NCBI GenBank assembly: GCA_008802785.1 | Contig: VUYT01000037.1 | Coordinates: 106,721 to 170,720 of the forward strand | DNA from: Symmetrospora coprosmae | Taxonomy: Eukaryota > Basidiomycota > Cystobasidiomycetes > Symmetrosporaceae | Direction of reading: 5' to 3' | DNA length: 64,000 bases | Shown here: piece after piece, positions 1 to 11,046 of the stretch | Layout: each line of letters opens with the position of its first letter | Numbering within the stretch: the stretch's first letter is position 1 | Made by a program: the position numbers and the translations under genes | Notes under the pieces: model-generated | Databases searched by the model: none | Told to the model about the DNA's origin: nothing | What the model saw: the letters and a program-made list of their open reading frames with translations, nothing else

Positions 1-1
1 G

Positions 2-946
2 ATCTCGCGTGCGCGATTCGAGGAGATCAACGCCACGACCTTCAAGAACACGCTCACCCCGGTCGACAAGGTCCTGAAGGATGCCAAGGTCGCAAAGGAC
101 AAGGTCGACGACATTGTCCTCGTCGGTGGTTCCACCCGTATCCCGAAGATCCAGTCGCTCGTCTCCGAGTTCTTCGGTGGCCGCACGCTCAACAAGTCCA
201 TCAACCCGGACGAGGCCGTTGCGTACGGTGCCGCCGTCCAGGCCGCCGTCCTCACCGGACAGACCTCGGACAAGACCGCCGACCTCCTCCTCCTCGACGT
301 TGCGCCGCTCTCGCTCGGTGTCGCCATGCAGGGTGACGTCTTCGGTGTCGTCGTGCCCCGAAACACGCCCATTCCTTCCAACAAGTCCCGAACCTTCACC
401 ACCGTTGAGGACAACCAGACCACCGTCACCTTCCCCGTCTACGAGGGCGAGCGTGTGACGTGCAAGGAGAACAGGCTTCTCGGCGAGTTTGAGCTTTCCG
501 GCATTACGCCCCAGCCGCGGGGCCAGGCCGAGCTCGTCTGCACATTCGAGGTCGACGCCAACGGTCTGCTCAAGGTCTCTGCTCAGGACAAGACGTCTGG
601 CCGGAAGGCAAACATCACCATTACCAACTCTGTCGGCCGCCTGTCGTCGACCGAGATCGACCAGATGATTGAGGACGCAAAGACGTTTGCACAGGCAGAC
701 AAGGAGTTCACGTCGAGGCACGAAGCCAAGCAGGAGCTCGAGAGCTACATTGCCAGCGTCGAGGCGACCATCACGGGCCCCGAGGCGGGACTCAAGATGA
801 AGCGCGGGGCAAAGGCAAACATCGAGACCGAGCTCGCAAAGGCGCTCGAGAAGCTCGAGATTGAGGACTCGACGACCGACGAGCTCAGGAAGTCGCACCT
901 CACCCTCAAGCGCGCCATGCAGAAGGGTCTCTCCGGCGGCCGATAA
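2..946 (+). CDS. SSB1: Hsp70 chaperone, ribosome-associated Ssb type (3' part only)
   Basis: The window opens inside this gene; 314 codons remain, in one exon, ending at TAA 944-946. Visible parts are the end of the nucleotide-binding domain ([11 protein letters not shown], then [13 protein letters not shown]), the substrate-binding domain ([26 protein letters not shown]) and a short helical lid. It lacks the EEVD tail of cytosolic Ssa and the HDEL of BiP. The residues after VGRLSS and the C-terminal [15 protein letters not shown] stretch fit the fungal Ssb subfamily, which binds ribosomes and folds nascent chains in the cytosol. Codon choice is strongly biased to C/G-ending codons (AAG, CTC, GTC), as expected for a highly expressed gene. 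The neighbour at 1479-4443 is convergent. Family assignment is firm; the Ssb subtype is inferred from the C-terminal sequence pattern. Confidence 0.95.
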   Translation: MSRARFEEINATTFKNTLTPVDKVLKDAKVAKDKVDDIVLVGGSTRIPKIQSLVSEFFGGRTLNKSINPDEAVAYGAAVQAAVLTGQTSDKTADLLLLDVAPLSLGVAMQGDVFGVVVPRNTPIPSNKSRTFTTVEDNQTTVTFPVYEGERVTCKENRLLGEFELSGITPQPRGQAELVCTFEVDANGLLKVSAQDKTSGRKANITITNSVGRLSSTEIDQMIEDAKTFAQADKEFTSRHEAKQELESYIASVEATITGPEAGLKMKRGAKANIETELAKALEKLEIEDSTTDELRKSHLTLKRAMQKGLSGGR

Positions 947-1478
947 GCGTCATCACCCTACGCTTTTCGCTGCTTTCCCCCTTTTAGACCCGCGCCTTGC
1001 CCTTCCCGAAAAGAGCTAGTGCTGGCTTCCGCTGGCCATGCTCATACACCCTTCTCTCCACACCCCACTTCGCCGGATGAGAGTGTGCTAGCGCTTTGTA
1101 GCAAGTCAGCTTGTCGTCGTCGTCGTTCCTGATTGGGTCTTCTGCACAGAATAAGAAGAAAAGTCGACAAAACTGCAGGTCTGCCTTGTGTCTGCTTGCC
1201 CTTGCCCTTTGGAGTGATGCGCACCGCCCGCCTTCGTTTTGCCCTGATGCACCTTCATCGCTGGACGTGCCGACCCTTACTGCAGCTGGCTGGCTTTAGG
1301 CCCTCCAAAGAGGCTTCATACCGCAGGCCTCGACTGTCGCGAGGCCCATCGGCTCGTAGGCCCAGCAGGACGTGCAAGAAACGAATCACAGCTGTGCGAA
1401 ACATGCTCTACATATTGTCCACTGGCCATTAAGTCGAATTACACGGCTCCTGCGCTGATCGTGCCCACTTGCGATGCA
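947..1478. other. Intergenic region between convergent 3' ends (no gene seen)
   Basis: This holds the 3' ends of the Hsp70 and SulP genes. The short ORFs here have no recognisable protein features, and no RNA gene or repeat was seen. Confidence 0.5.
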
Positions 1479-4443
1479 CTAGCAGCGGCGAGGCACTCCT
1501 TTACAGATGGCTTGACGTTCTCTGCATGGGTTGTTTGGGTGTTCCTGGTCAGCGAGAACCACGGATGGAATGGCAAAATCAGACTCACCAATCCCGACGA
1601 CGTCGACGACACCCCCGCGTTGCAAACGTTTCCTCATCTCCCCTTCGAGATGCGCGAAGAGGATACTGACACCACGCGCCTTGTACCCCTCGCACGTCTC
1701 TTTCAAGATCTGGATCGCGCTCGCGTCGACCTCGCGGAGGTCCTGCATGTGGAAAACGATAACTTGCGCTTCGGCGCGCATGGGTGCGTCGCTTGGGTGG
1801 TGCTTCTTGTTGCCGTAGAGCTCAAGACGGCGCAAGCGTTCCTTGAGCGCGCCCGCATTGGCAAAGTGTAGCGACTCGCGCAGGCGGATAATGAGCACAC
1901 CGGGCACTTCCTCGTGCGGAGAACCGTGCTGCAGAAGGAGCTCGTCTACATCTTCTCCACCGGCATGTTCTTCGATTGGCGCCCAGTTCTCGGTGCCCGG
2001 CGCACGCCCCATGATCTGTACGCCCATCGATGTTGCGCTCTTGCGCACAATAATGACGAGAGATACTGCCAGAGAAACGAGGATGCCAGTCTGCAGAGGA
2101 GAAAAGTCGAGTATCAGATGTCAGGAGGACTCCCTCACAGTGGAAGCGAAGCCCGACTCGCCTGCAGCGACACGAAGAGCGTGAGGAGGAATGTAAGGGT
2201 CATGAGTGCCAGATCCGTCCACGCCCGCATTGTGACAAAGAAATGAACATCTTCCGGCGCTTCTGCCAAAATGCTGTAGACGACGAGGGTGATAATGCAG
2301 CCGAGCACGGCTTTCGGCAGGTAGAAGAGGTACTGCAGCAGGAAGAAAGTCGAAAGAAGCGTGAAGAGGGCGACGAAGAATCCGGACATGGGCGTACGAG
2401 CGCCAGCATTGGCAGCCAATCTATCGTCAACGGGCATCAGCACAGGCAGGTCGGCCCCTCGTTTCCCCACACGGAGATGTGCTCACCGTGAACGAGTTAT
2501 GCTTCCGTATCCAGGTATCGTTCCGCTGACGAGCGATGCGCCAAGATTCGCTGTAAAGCCATGATGTAGTCTCGTCAGTCGGAGACTGCCGTTAAATGCT
2601 TTGAATGTCCTACATGCGCACCGATGCCGAGGGCAGTAAGCTCCCGATTAGGCGAGATTGCATAGTTGTAGCGGCTGGCATTCTGCTTGCCAGCAACAAT
2701 CGAGTCGACATAACCCATGATGGCGATGGTGATCTGATGAATGGCGCATAGCAAGCTGTCGGGATTAGCCTCCCGGGCGCGTCTGCAGGTGCCGACAACC
2801 ACACTCACGGCCGCGCTGGTGACTTCGGATGATAGAGCATATCTTGCAACTTTGCCGGAGTGAATCGGGAAGTGGAGGCGGACAGCACCCGCAGAGACTT
2901 TGCCAAGTACATCGACGCCTTTCTCTGCCCATCCCAGCTTGTTCGCCAGGACTGCCGAATATCAGAGCGTGTGAGCGCTGTGACCTAGTGAGGAACGACT
3001 GCGAGTACGGAAATGGCTCACCGGTGGCGACGACAACAACGATAAGAATCTCGGGAACGTAGTTGATCCATTTGTGCTTCCTGCTAATTTTGGGCTTGAC
3101 GATCTTTGCGGAAACAAGCAGGGTGAGGCAGACAATCGAGATGCATGCCGTCAACCTGTGTATGCGCGAGACATGCTGAATGACAAAGATGAGTTTGTCG
3201 ATGGGCGTCTCCTGTCCAATGTGGTGTAGCTGGGCCTGGCCCTCCAGGCCGAGAAGAGGGACTGTGGAAGAGGACCGGATCAGTCTCAGATCGTAGGATC
3301 CGGGGGAGAATCAGAGCCTCACTCGACTGTTCGATGAAGATGATGAAGCCGACGGCAGTGATGAAGCCGCGCAGCAGAGCACGCGACAGGACAGCATCCA
3401 TGAAGCCGAGCCGCAATGCGCCCAGCAAAAAGGTGACGAGTCCGACTTCGAAGCTGGAGAGTCCGGCGCCGTCAGAGCGGGGAATGACACATTTCGTAGT
3501 CCCTGCATCACAGAGAGCGCACTGACACAATAGCACTGGCAATCCCGGCCCGCAGATCTGCGATCTTTGCGGGCGAGTGGTGGTTGTGCGGGCCGAGTAG
3601 TTTCTCCGTTGTCTGCCCGACACTGCGTCGTGCGAACGTGGGGCTCAGCAATCGTGACTAGGGCGGCCGATGTGTGCCAGACCTACAGGAGGGACAAGGC
3701 AGCTTCAGGGCCGACATTCAACTGGTTGCAGGTGCCGAAAATGCTGTAGAGGAAGGCTGGAATGATGACGCCGAACAGGCCTGCAGCAAGTAGAGGGCAT
3801 GGGTAAGTCAGAATCAGCCTTTGGATCGTTTGATACGCATTATTGCGAGCCAGGGATGCGGCACCCACCGTTCACCGGGTCCAGCTTTGCGAGCCCAGAC
3901 GCGTACGACATTGACTGAGGAATGAGAAGGCACGATAGCTTGAAGATAGAGGAAGAAGATTCAGCAATGGCAACAGCCAGCTTTCGCCTTCCGCTCTTCG
4001 ACCATGTTGACGGAGCCACCGAGACGCATCCTCACCGTAAGGCCGGCTGCGATATCACCAGCAAACAGCCGGAAGCTGTACGATGGCAACCAGCTGAATA
4101 CCGGGACATAATACGACCAGTACTGCTTGCTCTTGCTGGTGAGGTTGTTTGGGAGGAGGTAAGAGACCTTTCGCAGCGGCGTCGGCATAAAAACGGGGGT
4201 GCTTCGCCCGGACCTGTTCTGCTCGGATGCGGCAGGAGCGGCCGCGCCAGTATTGCTCTGCTGGGTTGTCGTTCGCTGACGAGCATCTGAACCGAGCGGA
4301 GAAGCGGTCCTGGCTGGAGCACTCGTTCCGTAGGCAGCAGAGCCATTGCTGGTCTCGTGATTTGGCAGAAGCGGGCGGCGCTCGTCCATCAGGGCTGGAG
4401 AGGAGACTGGGGAAGCGACCAGGCGAGGGGAAGCGCCGTCCAT
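1479..4443 (-). CDS. SulP family anion/sulfate transporter with STAS domain
   Basis: Multi-exon gene read from ATG 4443 to the stop at 1479. The N-terminus is a Ser/Thr/Pro-rich cytosolic tail with the acidic-dileucine-like ERRPLLP. The SulP core follows across several short exons: GDIAAGLT, then (after an intron) LLIPQSMSYASGLAKLDPV, then GTCNQLNVGPEAALSLL, ALRLGFMDAVLSRALLRGF, GYVDSIVAGKQNASRYNYAI and ARTPMSGFFVALFTLLSTF. The last exon (1479-2048) is a STAS domain (LIIRLRESLHFANAG, then VIVFHMQDLREVDASAIQIL). These are the hallmarks of 10-14-helix SLC26/SulP carriers. Fungal members move sulfate at the plasma membrane, and some act at the vacuole. The long N-tail and the GDIAAGLT context differ from classic Sul1/Sul2, so the substrate is left open. 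It diverges from SDHAF4 across 595 bp. Internal exon edges are approximate. Confidence 0.88.
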
Positions 4444-5038
4444 ATTGCGAGTAGCAGGACTATCCTGCTGCAGGTTGAGCGGAGAGCGGAGCGGGAAGGT
4501 GATGTAGGAGTGTGAGAGTATTCGATCGGGTCAGTCGGCGTGCACCTCCTCGTCTCGTCTCAATGGACACGTTCGCGTTTGCGACCGGAGGGGGCGGACG
4601 GGTGCAGCTGTGGACCGTGTCAACCAAGGCCATATCCAAGCTCACCTTGCGGCTGCAGGTAGTGCGGGTCTACGGTGGTTTCAGGTCGAAGGCCGAGAGA
4701 GGGAGACGCGCTCAGAGCGGCGGCGTGTCAGGATTCAGGCACGGGGAAAGCACACCTCGCCAGGATCAAGCGTGCAGCCTGCAAGTATAGCAATCGTGCA
4801 GCGGTAAGAGGATATATCTACACTACCATGGTACTTACTGCACTGGCATCCGAGTCTTGCTCTCCATGCAGACCAGCTCATTGCATGCACTCTTGTTGCC
4901 GCCATCGATGACAGCACGGGTGGCAAACGGCGTGAGGGCACCCGAGTGCCTCCGAGATCCGAAGGGCTCTTTCCTTCTCTTCTTGCCTCCATCTCTTCTC
5001 CACTGCGAAATCCAACACAGCGCATCCTCTCGTTCATC
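4444..5038. promoter_or_regulatory. Divergent intergenic/promoter region, SulP gene and SDHAF4
   Basis: 595 bp between two divergent start codons, so both promoters must lie here. The ORFs inside it overlap on both strands and show no protein family features. No specific element is claimed. Confidence 0.5.
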
Positions 5039-5464
5039 ATGTCCGCACCTCGCATCCTCCTCAGAGCACTGCTCCACCGTCCCTCCACTTCCTCTTTGCT
5101 CTTGCCGCCGCGGCAGCGCTTCTTCTCGTCGACAGCATCGACGCGGTATCCACCCAAGAAGACGGACTTCAGCGCAGATCGGCCAGCCCCACCTCGCTTG
5201 CCGCCAGAGCTGCAGAAGGAGTTTGAAGAGCTCCAGCGCTCCGCGGCCATGCCCATGGCCAGCAGCTCCGTCTCGTCCAATGGCCCCGAGATTGCCTTCT
5301 CGGGTGGCGATGAGGGCGAGTTTCACCCAGACATGAGAAGGAAGCCAAAGCCAGAGTTTGAAGGCGAGGTCAACCCACGCACAGGAGAAGTTGGAGGGCC
5401 CAAGAACGATCCCTTGAGCTACGAGAAGGAGTGGAGCTATGGCGGGAGAGCGACCGACTTCTAG
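5039..5464 (+). CDS. SDH8: Succinate dehydrogenase assembly factor 4 (SDHAF4/Sdh8)
   Basis: Single-exon gene of 141 aa. The first 35 residues (MSAPRILLRALLHRPSTSSL, then RQRFFSSTAS) are basic, Ser-rich and free of acidic residues, a clear mitochondrial targeting peptide. The C-terminus carries the family signature: FEGEVNPRTGEVGGPKNDPL followed by EWSYGGRATDF at the very end. SDHAF4/Sdh8 is a matrix chaperone that binds flavinylated Sdh1 before complex II assembly. I chose ATG 5039 over the upstream in-frame ATG at 4946 because the targeting peptide begins there and the upstream 31 residues look like untranslated leader. The 3' end faces the DUF21 gene (convergent, 623 bp apart). Confidence 0.93.
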   Translation: MSAPRILLRALLHRPSTSSLLLPPRQRFFSSTASTRYPPKKTDFSADRPAPPRLPPELQKEFEELQRSAAMPMASSSVSSNGPEIAFSGGDEGEFHPDMRRKPKPEFEGEVNPRTGEVGGPKNDPLSYEKEWSYGGRATDF

Positions 5465-6087
5465 GCCCGAAGGTTGCCCCTCAGGCCAAGTGCAGCGTCG
5501 CGCACGCAGCCTCTGTAGCAGAGAGCACGAAGTCAAGCCACTCGGCATGAGCAACATGACCGATGCCTGCACCTCCCCAAATCTGCCCGGCCTAAGCACG
5601 ACGAGGAAGAAAGCGACATGTACCAATAAAGCGATAGGTACGTCCCGCTCGACACCGGACGGAGAGCGGAAGAGCTTTGCTGACGCTGTTCTTCAATCAG
5701 TGCAGTTTCTTATAGCGCTCCGCTGTCGGGCAGTGTCGTTGAAAGCTAGACTACATCCGTCAAGAGGTATCCTGTAGAGACAGACGCCGCATCGATCGAG
5801 CCCGGACAAAATGCCAGACCTCTCAGCAATGCATACACGCCGCGCAGCACCAGACTGCTCTGTCCGCATTGACTCTTTCTAGTTGGCCATCCGGTGTCAA
5901 AAGCACCATGAAGCCCACAGTCTGCGATGAGCGGTGCAAATGAACAACGACTATCATTGCGCATTGCGGTGTCTGTTGGCTGCGTAAGGCCACAACAAGA
6001 CTTGCCGGTAGTAGCCACAAGCAGTCTGCCGAATGATGAAAGTTAAGGCGCTGCTGGCCGGATCTAGCCAAGCAGTTGGTTACCGCT
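5465..6087. other. Intergenic region between convergent genes
   Basis: Lies between the SDHAF4 stop and the stop of the DUF21-CBS gene. A polyadenylation-like AATAAA occurs near 5626. No convincing ORF, repeat or RNA gene was found. Confidence 0.4.
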
Positions 6088-8679
6088 TCAATAGTTTGTC
6101 GGACTGCCCGCAACCTGCTTGCCTCCCAGCAGCGGCGACTCCTCGTCTCTCTCCATAGCATCCAGAATACGTTGATTGTGCCCGTCAGAGTCATTCCCGT
6201 CATCTCCGTCTGTGCTTCCGTTCTGTCCTGCGTGCTCCGCGTCTTTCGGCATGGCCGTCGTCGCGGTGATGGTCACGCTCGAGTCGCCGCTCGCAGCGCC
6301 CTTGCCGCCTTTGACAGACGCAGTAGAGACGCTGCGATAAGCCGCATTCTTTGCATTCGCATTGGGAGAAGCCGTGCCCGAAGATGGTTGCGACTCCTCG
6401 ACAGATACGACGGCGCTCCCGATGGCTTCCAGATTCTGTCGGATCGCTTCCATCGCCTCGAGCTTCTTTGCGCCCGTCACGCCCTTGATTTTGACCTTGT
6501 CAAAGGCCATGTTGGTTGTGTTGAGGCTGCCGAGGCGATGCGGTGCGCTCGGGCGCCGACGAGGGGTCGATGCACCGGACGTTGCAGCTCCGGTTGCCGT
6601 CATCGTCCCGTAGTCCGGCAGAGCACCTCCTCCCTGTCGGAAGCTGGGTGCCTCCGAGCCAGCTTCACTGTTGGATCTGCTCATTCTGTTGCTATCTCGG
6701 CGGAGAGCGCCCAGATTTTGCTGCGAGCTGGCTTCCTTGTTGGTGCCGGCTTGTCCTCGTCGGTTTGCGGCGTCTGCAATAGAAGAATATATAGAGGCTG
6801 AAGGTGAGCGGGATCAAGAATGCTGACAAGGCTTCACATGTGACCCACCCCTCAGTAGTGGCGTAAGCTTCTTCGCGGCACCGGTCCTGATCTGAGGCCT
6901 TCGGACGACCTTGATCTTATTGGCGACATCGAGGAAGAGGTCGGTCTCGTCGATGATCTCCTCGCCGATGAGCTCCTCGATAACATCTTCTAGCGAGACA
7001 ATGCCCATGGCTCCACTGTCTTCGCCCGGGAAACTCGTCACCAGCAGCATGTGGGATCGGCCTTGCTGGCTGTGGGGGGATAGAGAGTGGTTTCAGTTGT
7101 TGCTGTGACCGGAAGTGTGGGTCTCGACTGTAGCACGTCGCAGCTCACAAAAAGTTGAGCGCCTCCAGACAACTCATGCCGGGCTCCGCTTCTGGCAGCG
7201 GAATGAGGTTAAAAGACGAGACAGGCTTGGCATCTTCCGGGTCGTACACAACGAGCTGGCATGCGGCACGGGAAACGTGAGCTTGCTTGTGAATACAGAG
7301 GCCCGTTTATGGACTACTCACATTCTTGACGAGCAGCATCCCAACGAAGTTTGACTTGTTCTTGGCCTTGTAGACGGGGACTCGGGAGTAGCCCTGCCGA
7401 AGGATCTGCAGTGAAGGTACACGAAGGCTTGATAAGCGAACGAGATTCTGCAACAGAACAGGCCGCCTGCTGCACATGCTCACCTCGGTCACAGTATCCT
7501 CGTCCAGCACCTGCTCCGACGACAGCGAGTAAATGTCGTCGACCGGCACCATGATGTCGCGAATGCTTTTCTCGCTCAGCTCTAGCACGCTCGAGATGAT
7601 GGTGACCTCGTCATCGAGCAGATTCTCGGCTCCCAGGTGGCGATGAAGCGAGACGAATGTCTTGAGACCAGCTCGCTTGTAGGTCACACCCTCGTCGTGG
7701 CCAAGGACGTAGTCGAGCAGGATGGAGATTGGCTTGGAGAGCGGGTAGGATGCGTACATCTGCGAATGCAGCACACCGCCGTAGGCGTTTGTCAGCTCAC
7801 GCGACGTTCAGCCGCGTAGGAATGGCCTACATACGAGGACGTTCATGATTGGTACGCTAGCCGAACCAATTGCCAGACCATAACGTGAGCAGATAGCTGT
7901 GCGGACCAGGTCCTCGCATCAGCCCAGCTCTTGCGCTATGAAAAGCTCTTCCCGAAAATGCGCACCTTGCGGAATCACCTCGCCGAAGAGCAGAATGAGG
8001 GCAGTGGACGACACGACGGCCTTCACACCACCGCCGAGGATGGAGTCGAGGAAGATGGGGAGCGTCTCGTTCGTTCTGTGGAAAGTCCGATTCGCCGCTA
8101 GTCAGCCAGAGGGAAGCCAGGTGGTGACCTCCGCCAAAATGGCTCCTTCCGAGACTCACATTGTGTTGTAGAGCAACAGCGTCACTGTGCGTAAGAAGAA
8201 TGTGCGTTCAGTGCCCAGCTCTCAGGCTCGACGATCCAAGATTAGCCTTGTTACAACTTACCGAGAACCCAGTGCTGGCCCTTCTTGAGCAGTCGGAGCA
8301 ATCTTCCAGCTCGCTTCCTCTCGAGGTCGTCACCGCTAGCCTCCATCACTGCGAGGTTGACGCTGTCTTGCGACATCAGGGCGAGCGTGAGTCCTGCGAG
8401 CATGCCTCCTATGAGCACAAGACAGGTGACGACACCGAGCTTGAGGTAGAAGGCTGGCGAGCCGGGCTTGGTCTCGGGCTCCTCTGGGTCTTCCTTTGCC
8501 ATTGCGAGCATCTGCAGAAGGACATGGGACGCGCCAGAGCCCTCGTGCATACTCCCACGACTGTTGCCGAGGATGCTCGACGCGGGCAGGGCGAGTGCCG
8601 TGAAGGGGAGGCGCAGGAGACGAGGGAGGATTGACGACACAAGGCACACGCGGCGCAGGCCGTTGGCGCGCAGTGACAT
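6088..8679 (-). CDS. MAM3: DUF21 (CNNM)-CBS domain membrane protein, Mam3-like
   Basis: Multi-exon gene on the minus strand. From the N-terminus: a hydrophobic leader ([20 protein letters not shown]), then the DUF21 transmembrane domain ([50 protein letters not shown]). The paired CBS domains follow ([15 protein letters not shown], then [20 protein letters not shown]) and a Ser/Thr/Gly-rich cytosolic tail ending [19 protein letters not shown]. The order DUF21-CBS-CBS is that of CNNM/CorC magnesium-transport regulators and yeast Mam3, a vacuolar-membrane protein affecting metal tolerance and mitochondrial morphology. The start at 8679 gives the protein a signal-anchor-like N-terminus; an in-frame ATG at 8856 is the alternative. 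Five or more short introns interrupt the membrane and CBS parts. Ion specificity cannot be read from sequence. Confidence 0.88.
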
Positions 8680-9361
8680 GACTCCGGCTGATAGCTGGAA
8701 CTGTTGAGTTGGGTTGTCTCGTCCGTAGTTGGAGTCGGGCGGAGGATGGCCTGCCGGGGCTTCGTCTCTGAAAAGTGACGACGGCGACGCCGAGGAAACG
8801 GGACCGCCGCTTGACTTTAGGCTTGTGACAACCAGCCCAGAGTGCCATAGAAGCACGGTAGCAAAGCAATAGACTCAAGGATCCTCTACTCGCTTCCAGC
8901 TAGGCAATGTAGACCTTAACGGCGATGAGCGCGCTACACCTCTCTGCACGTTTCGCAAACTTGCGCTCATCATGGACACGCTGAGGCGCAAACAGCATCC
9001 AACATCAGCGTCCTGCAAGCGACTGCAAGAGGCTACAGGGAAGCGTTGAGGCTACTCCTGCTTGCGAGCCCGGGTCGGCTGTATGGGTACTACTGACGCG
9101 CGACCTGCCGTGCCAGTTTACTCCCCGTCCGAACTGATGCGTTTCGTCTACGAACCTGATGAGACAGCCTCCCTTACCCAGCGCAGGCGACAGGGATCCG
9201 ACCCGAAGAGTGGAGCAAGCGCTTGCTGGCGACGATCTCCGTATCACTCTTGCACGCAGCGTTGCACTTGTCAAGGCATTGCGTTGCCTAGCTTGGCGGC
9301 ATCTCCTCAGGTACAGCAAAAAGAGCGACCCGCCCGACGCCAGAGCAAAAGAAGAGTCTGT
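8680..9361. other. Upstream region of the Mam3-like gene, with Pol III terminator
   Basis: Promoter-side region of the minus-strand DUF21-CBS gene. On the minus strand, a TTTT run (plus 9347-9350) lies just downstream of tRNA-Gly and is a suitable Pol III terminator. Nothing else was recognised. Confidence 0.5.
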
Positions 9362-9432
9362 TTCGACCGGAGGGAGTCGAACCCACGTCTCATGCATGGC
9401 AAGCACGAATTCTACCGTTGAACCACAGTCGA
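9362..9432 (-). tRNA. tRNA-Gly (anticodon GCC)
   Basis: 71-nt cloverleaf, no intron. The acceptor pairs TCGACTG with CGGTCGA and the discriminator is A. The D arm is GTTC-AACGGTA-GAAT. The anticodon stem is CGTGC/GCATG around loop TTGCCAT, giving anticodon GCC. The T loop is TTCGACT. The A box (TGGTTCAACGG) and B box (GGTTCGACTCC) match the Pol III consensus. The layout matches eukaryotic tRNA-Gly(GCC) position by position. It begins with U1-A72, and the T stem has one T-T mismatch (GTGGG/CCCTC). CCA is not encoded. Confidence 0.93.
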
Positions 9433-11046
9433 ATATGGAGAAGCTGCTTGGCGGCGAACATTCAGGGTGGCGGTCGGTGCCTGGGCCTGGCGGCGTCACA
9501 TCAACCAACCAACTCGAGAATGTAGAACCACAGCTCTGAAGAGTGCTGAAACCATTTGGTCCACATTGCTGCGGATGAGACTTCGATGAGGGTAAGTTTG
9601 GGCTGCGACGTATATATACGCGTGTTCACATTGCCAGCTCTCGGTAGTCTCCCCTCCTGCTGACCAAAAGTGGTGGCAACCATGATATGGTTCCTCGCTG
9701 TACACTTCCGCCCGCATGGAGTCCCAATGCTGTGCAACGAGGGACTCCCTTGCATCGACGATCATGTTCAATACGACAGGGCTGTCCGTTCTCGGATCAA
9801 GATCGAGACCCTCGGAAAAACGGAAGAGGCGAGATGCGGAGGCAGAAGTGGCTTCTCGGGCAGCGAGTGTAACGAATGGCCATATGGCGGTCCATAGACA
9901 CTGCTGGGCCAGCCACGGGAGTTTCAAATTCAGGGAGTGGCTTCAGACTGAGTGACGGCCTAACGAGAAGGGCAGTCACGTCGGGACCGTCGGATCTGCA
10001 GGAACAACCATGTTGTAACGGCATTTGAAGGGTAGACCCTGTAAGAAGCGCTCCAGTACCGGAAAGAACTTGTCTGTCGGTCAGTGAACATATAGGGACT
10101 GCCTCATGTTAGACTCTTGTTAGACGTAAGCCATGTGCCGGAACTCGGCAGTACTTTCTGAACGGCACGGACATCAGTCACACCCATGAGTACGTACGTC
10201 AGTTCTTGCCGAGATCTACGGCCCTTTAGTGACGTTACAGATGGTTGTCTTCGAAAGGAAGACGGCGATTGCTAACATCCTCCCCTTGGACGTCGCTGGT
10301 ATGGTCACTGCTGGTCAAAATCATTGTACTGCTGCTTGTCTAGTTCCTTCTCGTTCGTGACGTCGACCTTTGTGACGTTGGCCGCCGAGGGGCCCTGCTG
10401 GAGCACACTCGCGCTGTCGAATGCATGAAGAGTGGTTATGGCGTGAGCTCATGAGGCTTCAGTCCTGCACAAAATGCCTTCATAGGCTCACAATCTCGAA
10501 AGAGCGTCTGGCTTGCCTTCAGCTACTCCTGTAACATCACCACTCTGCGCCGAGATGGTGAATGTCGGAAGATGGGAGATGGGAGATGGGAGGGTGGAGG
10601 GTGGAGGGTGGAGGGTGGAGGTGGGAGGTGGAGAAGGGCAGAAGCGTCTCAAGCATCAGAACGACGGGGAGAGGAGGATAATGCGACACGAGGTGCCAGT
10701 AGCGTACCGACTCGTTCTTGACATAGCCAGTCAAGCCGAGACTGCTGGCTTGCTTGACTGTCCAGCTCCGAAAGTTGACGCCTATACGGATACAAGTTGT
10801 GTCATTCGACGTCATCGATAGAATCTGTCAGGGTTGGTGGACGCCCTCAGACGACCGCGCACCTTGGACTGTGCCCTTGACCGTGTACTCAAAGCTCCTT
10901 AGCTTACTGCTCATCGTTGCCGTCGTTGGAGGCGCTGCTTCATCCAGTTGGCAGCTGGTCACGCGCATTATCGGGACCCTTCCCGTCCGACGTGCTCTTC
11001 TCCTTCCTTCCCTCCCTTGCACCCCGCCCGCTTGGCAGCAGTAGGG
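9433..11046. other. 1.6 kb intergenic region without a recognisable gene
   Basis: Lies between tRNA-Gly and the first OMA1-type gene. Short ORFs on both strands overlap each other and show no family motif or plausible splicing into a longer protein. It contains a TATATATA-like tract near 9611 and the G-rich heptamer array described separately. The right end must contain the promoter of the metalloprotease gene. Confidence 0.5.
10571..10633 (+). repeat. G-rich heptamer array (GATGGGA)3-(GGGTGGA)4 plus variants
   Basis: Nine consecutive 7-nt units: three GATGGGA, four GGGTGGA, then GGTGGGA and a partial unit. Every unit carries a G run of at least two or three, so the plus strand could fold into a G-quadruplex. 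It sits in non-coding DNA about 0.4 kb upstream of the metalloprotease start. The minus-strand ORF across it only encodes a Pro/His/Ser low-complexity run. Confidence 0.85.

Noticed and set aside
81-458. Ser/Arg/Pro-rich ORF at the left edge
   Set aside because: It is an alternative frame of the Hsp70 gene, whose own frame is unambiguous.
9062-9539. ORFs across the tRNA-Gly region
   Set aside because: They read through a structured tRNA gene with perfect A and B boxes and show no protein features.
10571-10633. CRISPR-like repeat array
   Set aside because: Units are 7 nt with no spacers; this is a minisatellite in a eukaryotic chromosome.
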